This document shows positions 46,201 through 56,500 of a stretch of 64,000 nt of DNA, piece after piece. Both the position numbers and the translations under genes were made by a program. The notes beneath the pieces were generated by a model that was not told the DNA's origin, ran no database searches, and was given only the letters and a program-made list of their open reading frames with translations. This DNA comes from Liolophura sinensis (lineage: Eukaryota > Mollusca > Polyplacophora > Chitonida > Chitonidae): NCBI RefSeq assembly GCF_032854445.1, contig NC_088302.1, forward strand, positions 7,559,338 through 7,623,337. The letters are read 5' to 3'. Positions within the stretch are counted from its first letter, which is position 1; each line of letters begins with the position of its first letter.

Positions 46201-48319
46201 ACAGCCCTGGGTAAATATACATACAAACTTTGAGGCACCTGTGTATTATGTCTGATTTGTTATTCCAGTGAAGTAATACTATAAATACATTGCTGCATCC
46301 GTAATAGCTTACAACAAAAAACATACCGTCGTGGAATTATGCCAACAGTCCAATAAAAGTAGAAAGACGTTTTTAACTCTTAGTTACTCTTGATGCAAGG
46401 ATCCTGTCGGCTTGAGCGATAGGCCTATATACTTTTGATTCATTTAGTTTATAAAGCAGGCTGCCTTACTTATTTTGGTAAGTATATTTTACCGATGCCC
46501 TCAAAATAAAATCTTTCATATCATGTTATAATCTTATGAAATGTATATTGATCAGTTTATCTGAGCGTTAAAATGGCTTAGTTCGAGGTCTGTAGTGACA
46601 AACGTTTCTCTTTTCGTTCTAGGCTATAACAAATGTATTCTGGTAGGTCACGACTGGGGCGGCGTCACGTGTTGGGGCGTGGCCATGAAGTACCCGGATC
46701 TAGTGGAGAGGCTGATTATCATGAATGCTCCTCACCCGAGCACATTCCTGCCTTATCTGAGCTCCACATGGACCCAGTTCCGCAAATCCTGGTATGCAAA
46801 TTAGCCGATATTGACCCTACATTCCACTGGGGCTTTGAACTTGAAAACTCAGTGAAGGGTAGCCTGTAAAACAAACACGTTTACCTATTTCCATTCAGCA
46901 GTGTGTAGAGATTTGCATTTTTATCGACAATTTGACACATACATTCTTTGTTTTTTCCTCAGGTATATGTTTCTTTTCCAATTACCATACCTACCAGAAT
47001 TTCTCTATCGATCAGACGACATGAGAAGTCTGAACCGCATCTTTTTGGGACGTAGGGCAGGCGTGAAGTCGGGCAAAATGAGCAAGGAAGATGTGGAGGC
47101 GTATAAATATGTTTTTTCAGCCAAAGGTACCATATACTTTCAATCCAAAAGGAATCCAGTGCGCTTTTTTTTTTAAAGTTAATGAACAAGCTACTTAATG
47201 ATTTAATATATTAAATTATAAAAATTATTTTACATATTTCATTTCACGGTCAAATACAAGGTCATTTTGATACCCTTTGAGGTGCCCAAATCACAGTACT
47301 AAAATCCCCAGACAAGGAGAATATTGCTTGATAAATTTAAATGTTCGGAAAAAGGCCCTATATTCACGTCAACTCACAGTTCAAAATAGGTTACTGAAAG
47401 CGTGCCCAAACTGAACAGCCGTATTTGACCATGTATTTGTTTGTCGAATGTAAGGCTGACACACTTACGTTTGGAGTTTATGGCCTTACGGACTAAAATC
47501 TGCTATTAATAATTAACCCTGTCGTCGTCACCATTTTCTGACCATGCATGTTCTTTTCCCGTTCCTGTCGAATTAGTAGAGCACATGCAAAACTTTTTCC
47601 CCAAGTGTTGTTATACATTTGCCCACGTGCAGTAGTTTTCCGCGAATCGAAAAAATTGACCAGCTCTTTCTGTGAATTACGTCATTAGTTATGCCTACTC
47701 TAAAAAAATTAATCAGTTAAATTTAACAGAAAGTCTGTTGTCTGAGTGATGCTAGAATGTATTCTGTTGTTATAACACAATGTTTTGTCATACAACATAA
47801 TTTTCTGTTAGTCACATAAAATCGATATGTAGAATTAATAAAATTTGTGTTTTATATTTAACACGATAATTCTAGCGTCACTCAGCTAACAGACTTTCTG
47901 TTAAATTTAACATTTTTAGTGTAGGCTCAAATCCAATACACAATGCACCATCTATAGAAATTATGTTTGTGATTCGCTTAAAATTTGCACCAACGTTTTA
48001 TAAAGTTTCTTCAGCCAAATTGCAAATAATATGATGCTTTTTTTGATTTTTTGGAGGTTCCTTCACTTTCCCCATCAACTACATCCGGGCAATGACGCGC
48101 ACGCGCCGTATCATCAGCGCTGATGACCAGGTCACGTGCCCTACCCTGGTCCTGTGGGGGGACGCGGACCAGTTCCTGGACACTGGTCTCATCCAACTCG
48201 CTGCTCCCTACGTACCCAAGTTAGACGTTCAGATCATTAAAGGCGCTAGTCATTGGGTACAGATGGACCAACCAGAAGCTGTGAATAGCCACATTAGTGA
48301 CTTTCTTGTTAGAAAGTAA
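43217..48319 (+). CDS. EPHX4-like: EPHX4-like epoxide hydrolase, alpha/beta-hydrolase (6 exons, 349 aa)
   Basis: Predicted membrane-anchored hydrolase that would open epoxides to diols by an Asp-ester mechanism. Exons: 43217-43432, 45114-45238, 46098-46210, 46623-46791, 46963-47126, 48057-48319; all GT-AG, phases agree, 350 codons with TAA (human EPHX4 is of similar length, about 360). The start is the first ATG in frame, in good context (aacaacATGg). Residues about 15-38 are a hydrophobic anchor. The oxyanion motif is HGFPEFW (93-99), the nucleophile D162 in GHDWGG, the acid D300 in LWGDAD, and the base H328 in [10 protein letters not shown]. The first lid Tyr fits Y209; the second lid Tyr position (human soluble enzyme Y466, in NWYRN) reads NYIRA here, so I272 replaces it. 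Intron 1 holds a tRNA-like sequence and a 70-bp duplication; intron 5 holds a MITE. EPHX1/2 are less likely because of the size, anchor and motif pattern. Confidence 0.9.
43874..43950 (+). pseudogene. tRNA-like sequence (probable tRNA relic)
   Basis: TGGTCTAGCGG fits the polymerase III box A and GTTCGATTC fits box B, about 50 bp apart, followed by a T run at 43960. The acceptor and T stems do not pair properly, so it is a decayed tRNA or the head of a tRNA-derived SINE, not a working tRNA. Confidence 0.4.
44932..45073 (+). repeat. 70-bp tandem duplication before hydrolase exon 2
   Basis: gtcgtttaattagcatact begins both copies (44932 and 45002); they differ at a few positions. It ends about 40 bp upstream of the exon 2 acceptor at 45113. 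Confidence 0.85.
47698..47921. mobile_element. MITE family M1, copy 3, in hydrolase intron 5
   Basis: The clearest copy: left ttaaatttaacagaaagtct and gatgctagaat pair with right agactttctgttaaattta and attctagcgtcactcag. Outer ends are CTCTAAAAA and TTTTTAGTG, with TA on each side. About 224 bp and non-coding. Confidence 0.8.
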
Positions 48320-48469
48320 GAAAAAACAGCAACTCCCAGCTGAGAGAGAACGAGAGCATGGAGAGAGAGCAGTGTTAATATGAGAATAATTAAGACATCG
48401 TGTAAACTACGTGTGTGTAATGTAGGTGATTGGGTAACTGAAGATAACTGTATAATGTTGATGACGAAA

Positions 48470-48705
48470 TAATGGATGATAATGTGTGTGGTGTTGATGA
48501 CGTGATAAGTGAGTGATGTGGGAATGCACCATGGTGACGGCATAATTTAAGACTTAATGACGGGAAACACTGACGTGTGTACTGATGAGAAAATTGAGGT
48601 TGACGTGTGTACTGACGATGACGGGATAATTGGGGATGACGTGTGTACGGTTGTTGGCGGGATAATTGAGGATGAGGTGTGTACGGTTGTTGACTAGATG
48701 ACAGG
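48470..48705 (+). repeat. Degenerate tandem repeat downstream of the hydrolase gene
   Basis: Units like gatgacgtgtgtactgatga and gggataattgaggatgac repeat about five times with an irregular period near 36-40 bp. Probably in or just past the 3' UTR. Confidence 0.55.
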
Positions 48706-51035
48706 AGATCAGATTTTATATCGTTTTACATATTACAGTATATTACAATACAATTGTTGTGTGTTGAAAAGAAACTATTTTTAATTTTTGGAATTTTGGC
48801 TGTAAAAATAGATATGTTCAAGTTTCATCTCGGGCGAAATCGTTTAACATCCATAAACCTTATGTATTCATATATAAAAAGGCCAATTCCATGCTAAAGA
48901 CAACTAGTCATCATGAAAGGACTTTGCCAATGTCTTTTTGTCGACATCAGCAAATCAGATTTCGATCTATAAATTCTAAAATACTCACCAGGAGTACAGC
49001 AACTGGTCTTCACGAAAGTTGAAAGTTTACGAACATATGTCACCTATGAAATAGGTATATATATACCGTATATATGTAACACGATAATTTTCCCAAGCGT
49101 ATTTCTTGTTTAAATTGAACTGTTAAATCCAACATTCGAATAAACATTGTGGCTTAAACGAAGCTCACTCTAAATTGGCAATGGAGGTAGGCCTACATTT
49201 CTGGCACAATCATGATGCAAATTCCCATGCACAAAATCCATAACTCTCACCATAATGCTGGCCACAGTCGTATAAGTGAATTTTTTTCGAGAACGCCCTA
49301 AAACACCAATCAAATGAATAAATAAATAAACAAACCAAAATCCAACATATCCGATATGTGAGATATGTGAGGTGAGGTTATGCAGAGATAATATATGCGA
49401 GTGGTTTGTATTTTAACGGTTGATTTCCTATACGCTTCAGTAAAACCGGTGCAACAGATGTTGTTTAATTGACGAATTAAGCTAACCCTGAGTTTGTTGA
49501 AGAAATGATCCTCGCCATGGCCGGGATAGGTAACTCGTTTGACCGAGTGTTCCGTACGGCCTACCATACATCAACAGTATCTTAGGGTTATCTGGATGAA
49601 TGGGGGACTATTGAAAAGATCTGTTCCAAGGATGCCATTTCTTTCATGCTTTCATCTGACACAGCTGTGGCATATTGAATAGGTCATCCACTGAGGCAAA
49701 TTAGGAGGTTGTGAACAGATGTTAAATAGAGGTCAGAATCCCCTTTTCGTGATTGAAAGATATCTGATTTCACCACGCTTTCTGTATGCTGCTCCAATAG
49801 AAGATATTGTGTGTGTTAACAGAGGCATCGTAGCGCGTTCAAAATGATGTCTCGAGGCACTTATAATTGATTGCAGACAGTTCCAATAACCTGACCCAAG
49901 CATTAGTGAAAATGTCCTGTCAAACAGCTTATGTCCGTCTTGAGTTCATTGAGAATAATTATGATTTCATGTCGTTTATGAGTAGACTGTCTCCAAAAAT
50001 TGCATGTAATATAGTCGATGAGAAACTTTATTCAGCTGTGTAGGATTTCTTTTGCATGGTTTCTCAATTAAACTTGGGAGGAGCATGACTGTAATGAGCC
50101 TTCAAGTCACCAAAAACAGATGTTAATGGCGAAAATAGCGTGGCAAGCAGTTAAAGCTTAATCTTCCATTTCTTCAAAAACTCCGGTTTCTCGTGAGTTA
50201 CAGCAAAGCTTAGATCTTTATTGGACTAAAGCTGGTGCACAGTTCGAAATGGCGTCGTCATTGTAAGAATCAAGATTCTAGGTACGTTAGTCCCGATGTC
50301 CAACATCAGTTCTGCCGAAGCTGTGACACCTGGATTCAGTTGCACGACTTGATCAAGTACTGATTATCTTCAGCGAGAGCAACACAATAGATAAAATGAT
50401 CAGATGCTGTGGGCCATTAAGAATCCACATGGAACTATCAGCTCGTTTCAGTATACATTGCAATCGTAAATAATTCATCAAGATACGCCTATAACGACTT
50501 TTTTTTTTTTTTGTAAAAATCCATAGGATAGAATTCCATGTTTAACTCATATGTTACTGACTGCATTTATCATCACCCATCCCAGGTGATAAGACATCAG
50601 TTTTGTTTCCTCAATGCTTCTCGATACAGAGGGCAGAGCTCGACATGTCAGTACAAAAGTCTACGTGCATGCGCAGTAAACAGAGCATGGAAAGTAAGGT
50701 GCGCACACGACCCCAGGCATCACTAGTTCAGCGACAACCCCTATATAGACAAATGCGTGATGGAAAATTTTAGTGCATTGAAGTCTAAGATATGTGGTTT
50801 ATTCATGATTATTTCTAAGTGTTTATGTCCTTCCGTCGATGTGCTGAGGCCGAATTAGTTAGTTCTCTGGGCCTGGCAGAAATGAAGGCCTCAAGTGAGT
50901 TATAATTTGACAGTTTTTCATTTCAGCTTATTTAAACCAAAAATACAACCTACTCTTTTGTGTAAAACACTTATAAGAGTACCTACGAGTTAGGCTGTAC
51001 TCAAGGTGGTTCTCAGATGGAGAAAACAAGAACGT
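48706..51035. other. Intergenic, SINE-A tail fragment only
   Basis: A truncated forward SINE-A 3' end lies at about 49250-49330 (ccataatgctggccacagtc ... caccaatcaaatgaataaat). No gene recognised elsewhere. Confidence 0.5.
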
Positions 51036-51039
51036 GAAT

Positions 51040-51565
51040 TTCACTAAAGCCCCGCCCCAGATATGTGTCATCACCACCACCCCGTCGACTTTAACCACAC
51101 CACCGCGTCAGATATCTAGCAACCTCCCTGACTTAACTGCAGTACCACATCAGATACCCAGCAAACCCCTTGACTTCAGCTGCAGCACCGCGTCAGATAT
51201 CTAGCAAACCCACTGACTTTGACAGCAGCACCACGTCAGATACCCAGCAAACCCCTTGACTTCAGCTGCAGCACCGCGTCAGATATCTAGCAAACCCACT
51301 GACTTTGACAGCAGCACCACGTCAGATATCTTGCAAACCCTTTGACTTTAGCTACAGCACCGCATCAGACATCTAGCAAATCCCCTGACTTTGACTGCAG
51401 CATCGCATCATATATCAAGCAAGACCCCTGACATAAGCTGCAGCACCGCATCAGATATCAAGCAAACCCCCCGACAGACTGCAGCACCACGTTATACGTC
51501 TAGCAAACCCCCTGACTTTAACTGTAGCACCCCTCAGATATCTAGCAACCCAGCGGCTTGGCGAT
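51040..51565 (+). repeat. 42-43 bp satellite, conserved block
   Basis: About eleven units of the form gactttgacagcagcaccac, gtcagatacccagcaaaccc, c(t)tt. Alternate units are more alike (an 86-bp higher-order step around 51180-51300). Read on, the same satellite continues in degenerate form at 52330-53370. Confidence 0.85.
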
Positions 51566-51579
51566 TGACACAGGGTATA

Positions 51580-52158
51580 ACGATTTATTTATTTATTTAT
51601 TTCATTGGTGTTTTACGCCGTACTCAAGAATATTTCACTTTCAATCAATAAATCAAAAGACCAATCTTCTCGGCATAGGGCAAATAATTCAACATGATAT
51701 CTTGTGAACGGCTGGAAACCTCAGAAAGTATTCAAACATAGATGGAGCAAAGTTCAACCAGTGTCAAAAACACAACTTAGAAATGGGCTTATTTCACTTA
51801 TTCGACGGCGGCCAGCATTATGGTGGGTGGAAACCGGGCAAAGCTCGAGGGAACCCACGACCATCCGCAGGTTGCTGGCAGACCTTCCCCGTACGGCCGA
51901 AGAGGAAGCCAGCATGAGCTGGCCTTGAACTCACATCGACCGCATTGGTGGGTGGAAACCGGGCAAAGCTCGAGGGAACCCACGACCATCCGCAGGTTGC
52001 TGGCAGACCTTCCCCGTACGGCCGAAGAGGAAGCCAGCATGAGCTGGCCTTGAACTCACATCGACCGCATTGGTCGAGACTCCTGGAGAGACTCCAGGAG
52101 AGACTCCTGGGTCATTACTCTGCGCTAGGGCGCTAACCAACTGAGCCACGCAGGTCTT
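51580..52158 (-). mobile_element. SINE-A with inserted segment and internal duplication
   Basis: The tail and atttcactt occur at 51583-51642, then about 146 bp of unrelated sequence, then atttcactt again at 51791 and the rest of the SINE. The repeated atttcactt looks like a target-site duplication around a later insertion. Within the SINE body a 125-bp stretch (starting 51822 and 51947) is exactly duplicated. The SINE itself interrupts the satellite. Confidence 0.8.
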
Positions 52159-52329
52159 TAAACATAACGACTTTAACTACTTATCTGCGCAAAATTACCA
52201 GACAACTAACCCCTAGGGCCTCTTGCACAAAACATTCGTAGCCTCTAACTAGCATGGCAACATATGGTTTCAACACGTCTCGCCATGGTTGTTACTTAGT
52301 CTCCGATCGCTTTTTGCAATGAGCCCTTC

Positions 52330-53370
52330 AACACTAATCACCGCACCATAGACCGCACAAACCCCCAGACATTAACTTTCACAAAGTGCCAAGTACCAGT
52401 CAAATCCCCAGTCTTCAACCGCGGAACCTTACCTAGTACCGAACAAATCGCCAGTCTTTAACATTCGCAAAGTGCTAAGCACCAGTCAAATCCCCAGTCT
52501 TTAACCGCGACACCATGCCAAGCACCAGACAAATCCCAAGCCTTAACCTCCGCACAGCGCCGAGTACCAGACAAATCCCCAGACTTTCACCCCTGCACCA
52601 TGTGAAGTACTAGATAAATCCCCAGAGTTTAACCCCCTTAACAATGTAAAGTACCAGACAAAACCTCCAGATTTTAACCTCCGCACAGTGCCAAGTATAA
52701 AGCAAATCCCCAGGCTTTAACCTCCGCACCATTCAAAGTACCAGACAAATTCCAGACATTAATCACCGTACCACACCCGATACCGGACTATTCCCTCGGC
52801 TATTCACAGCCACTTTGCTCTACATACCGGGCAAATCCCCGGACTTTAACCACCGTACCAACGTACCGCATCAGACACCGGTCAATTCCCTAAATATTTA
52901 ACGCCTGCACCGTGCAAGAAACCGGAAAAACAGCGGATTTAAACGCCACACTGCGCAACATACCAAATAAACCCCGAACTTAAACCAACGCACCGCACAA
53001 AAACTAATCCCCCGGCTATTTACAGCCACTCCGCCTCACATACCGGACAAATCCCCTGACATTAACCGCCGCACTGCGCCGAATACCGGACAAACCCCGG
53101 ACTTACCACCTCAGTTACCAGTGAATTCCCTCAAACTTTAACGACCGTACCGTGCCAGAAACCGGACAAACAGCGGATTTTAACCAACGTGTCGTACAAG
53201 AAACCGAATTAATTCCCCATCTATTCACCGCCACTCTGTCCCACATAGCCAACAAAACTCCAGCTATTAGTCGCCGCACTGCGCCAGATCCCGGGCAACC
53301 CGAAATTTAACATACCGTCAGAGATATGCGTACACTTACCGGACAAAACTCCAGTCTTTAATAAGGCAGT
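52330..53370 (+). repeat. 42-43 bp satellite, degenerate block
   Basis: About two dozen diverged units with recurring caccgcgcca, agtaccagacaaatccccag and actttaac words, the same family as 51040-51565. It ends about 220 bp before the likely start of gene B, so it may lie in that gene's upstream region. Confidence 0.75.
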
Positions 53371-53592
53371 AGCCAGTGGTAACGGGACTTCAAGTCGTGA
53401 AAATCTATTCGTTAATGCATGTATTAAGTTTTGCTCCATACGAGATACCGTACATGAGCTGTAAAGTCCCCTGCTTACCGCCTGAGGTCATACGTGAATC
53501 CAATGACTAGAGTTGGTCTGAAGCTGTGCACACCGCCCAAATCGAGCACATCAGTCCTGTATAACGGACGGAAAAATCCGAGGGACTCAATC

Positions 53593-56500
53593 ATGAAATC
53601 AAAACGCGAAAATTCTGATAAAATACACAGAGGGCAATGGAAAAGGCCGATTGAATTCATTTTGTCTCTGGTGGGATTTTCTGTTGGGATGGGAAGTATA
53701 TGGCGCTTCCCTTTCCTGGCGATGAGAAATGGCGGAGGTAAGTGTGTATGTTCTATTCGCTGCTATTTAATGATTTCTGAGTTTTCAGAACTAATGAGTA
53801 ATTAACTTAACATCGTTGTCCTGGTTAACAGTAAGACACCACCAGGAAAATGATTTAAAATGTTCACTGAGAATCACATTTGCCAATAATAACACCAAAA
53901 AGCAGAATGGTCACAGCTGGCGCATTATGGTTGTGAATTCTGTTTGTTTTAAAATTATTTTAAACGCTTTGAAATGTAAGGTATAAGCTTAATGATCAAA
54001 AAGTGCAACGAAGATGTCCCCGGTTTACTGTCACCCTACAATGCCGGCCACCGTGGTATAAGTGAAATATTCTTGAGTACGGCATAAAAACATGAAGATG
54101 TCTCGAACATTTTTTACTCTAAACTGTAAGGGCTACCAGTACTTTCTTCATGCACCCTACAGGTATCAAGGAACCTTCGTGGCTCAGTTGGTTAGCGCAC
54201 TAGCGCAGCTTGATGACCCAGGAGTCTCTCACCAATGCGGTCGCTGTTGTGCTGGCTTCCTCTCCGGCCGAAAGTGGGGAGGTCTGTCACAACCTGCGGA
54301 TGTTTATGGATTTCCCCCGGGCTGTGCCCGATTTCCTCCCACCATAATGCTTGCCGCCATCGTATAAGTGAAATATTCTTGAGTATGGCGTAAAACACCA
54401 ATCAAATAAATAAATAAATAAATACAGGTATCAAACGTCCGCCTTGTACTTTTACGAGAGGCCTAACAGTTAGTGCAAAAATGACGTGTTTATAAAGAGT
54501 GGAACCTGTCTTAATATTTTGAGTTCGGCCTCAGCTAGCAACAACCCTGACTGAAATAAGGGTCTGTCTTTATCCATGATTTTGTTTTGCGGTATTTTCG
54601 GCTGCGATGAACCATCTTTATGGGAAGTTGTTCTCGGTATTTCACTTCTTGTTTGGTACAGTCTTCTTGTTCTTGAGAAACGTCGCACCTTAATGCAGCA
54701 CCTCGGTCATTTTTCATGTTAAGGTTTGTACGCACCATACAAGCTGCCAGCAGGGGCTGTCTATGTATTACGCATCCTCTGTACACTGTTAATAAAGCGA
54801 ATGTGAAACATTCAAAAGTTATCGTGACAGGCGAGTTAAAAACAGTAGAGATGTTATAGGATAACAGGTAGACGTTAATGAGAGATTGTTACTCAGATAT
54901 TTCTGCTTTGTATTTCTTCGGTGGATATGAGCGTTAGCTTCAAAGCGAGGCATGATATCGCAGTGACGGCAGGTCTTTGGCGGAATGGAGTCGCCAAAGC
55001 CCTGCTTCAAGAAGCACCTTAGGTGTGTGTACAAAGTATATACACACACCTAATACCATATGATTGACAAATTGTTTAGGTCGATTAAAAATCACTAGCA
55101 GTCATACGTACATAACACTCTAGGCAAGGTCGTGTAATTGGTACACTATGCAGTGCTCATTGAAAATACTCAATGTTTTCCACACGATGTAAATTGCAGG
55201 CCCCAAATTAATAAAGTATCCATTCCAAAGCTTAAGAAAATATACATGAGTGTGGAAACGCAAAATTTGTAACGTCATCAATTTCTTTTTTTTTAACACT
55301 CACCACTGCTCGTATTTGGATCTTTAGTATAAAACTAGTATAATTAGCAGCTGTGGAGAAATTCGGACAGACACAGGGTTACAGACATATTCCTTCCTGA
55401 ATACAGTTGGATGAGATTAGATTTCGTCTGAACGAAATCCTAACTCGTTTCAATGGAAATAAAGGGACTTTTTATATTATTAGTGGGATTTTAATTATGA
55501 ATTAAAGCTGTTACTCTTCCTTACAGCGATACGGGTGACCAAGCATCAAGGCCCAATTGAATGTCATATTATAAAACACTATGAAAGTAATCCGCTGAAC
55601 TAATTTGCCATGATCGGACAAATTAAGCTTCGCAAAACATCGCTTTACCAACAGATACTAATACACATAACGACGAATAGCTATATTCAACTGCCGAAGT
55701 ACACTGACAATGGAGAATGAACCACATTTAACCTGCATGTACAAATCGTAACAGTATTTACAAAAACAGTCAACATGGAGAAAAAATGGTTGCCTCTTAG
55801 CCAATGAGAGTCGTTAAAACTGTCGGCTTGTTCGTCATTTCTCGGTTTCAGTGACAAGTTGCCAACCTATGGGGTAGATTGCCTGCAACAGATGTATAGT
55901 TATAGACAGTTACCTCCAAAGTCTCTGTTAACTGCAGAGGCTTACATTTCTATTGCCGAAGTAGGGTGGTATCATTTAAATATTTTCTAGCGAGAAAACT
56001 ATAGATCGTAGCTCAAATCAGCTGGCATGCACCAGAAACTACATGTCATGGGCTACAATTTGGTAAAAGTCTTAGGTTTGTAGCTTTCGTAGTTCTCGAG
56101 TTGCAGGTAATTGAAATTATGTGACTGAAAACAGTTTTTGATTATATCTCAAAATTCAAATTCAGGCAAAATCCAACAGCAGAGTTGCCAAATACACCAG
56201 AATACATGAAAATATTATCAAACTTAGACACTTATTATGACGTCATGAGTTCGACCATTGGCTAGCTTCCAAAGTTTTCAATGCATGTCCAAGATTATTT
56301 CAAACTTGTTATAACTGAGGTCACCCTACAAGTGAATGAAATTTCAAAAGAATCCATGCGATTGTTCTTGAGAAAAAGATTTTTAAACGTTTCGATCAAA
56401 TCCAAGATGGCCACCATGTCACGTGACCAAAGTTAACCAAAAAGCAGCCCAAATTTGCCTCGTAACCTTATCCCAAATATCACCAAATTTCTACAGCATT

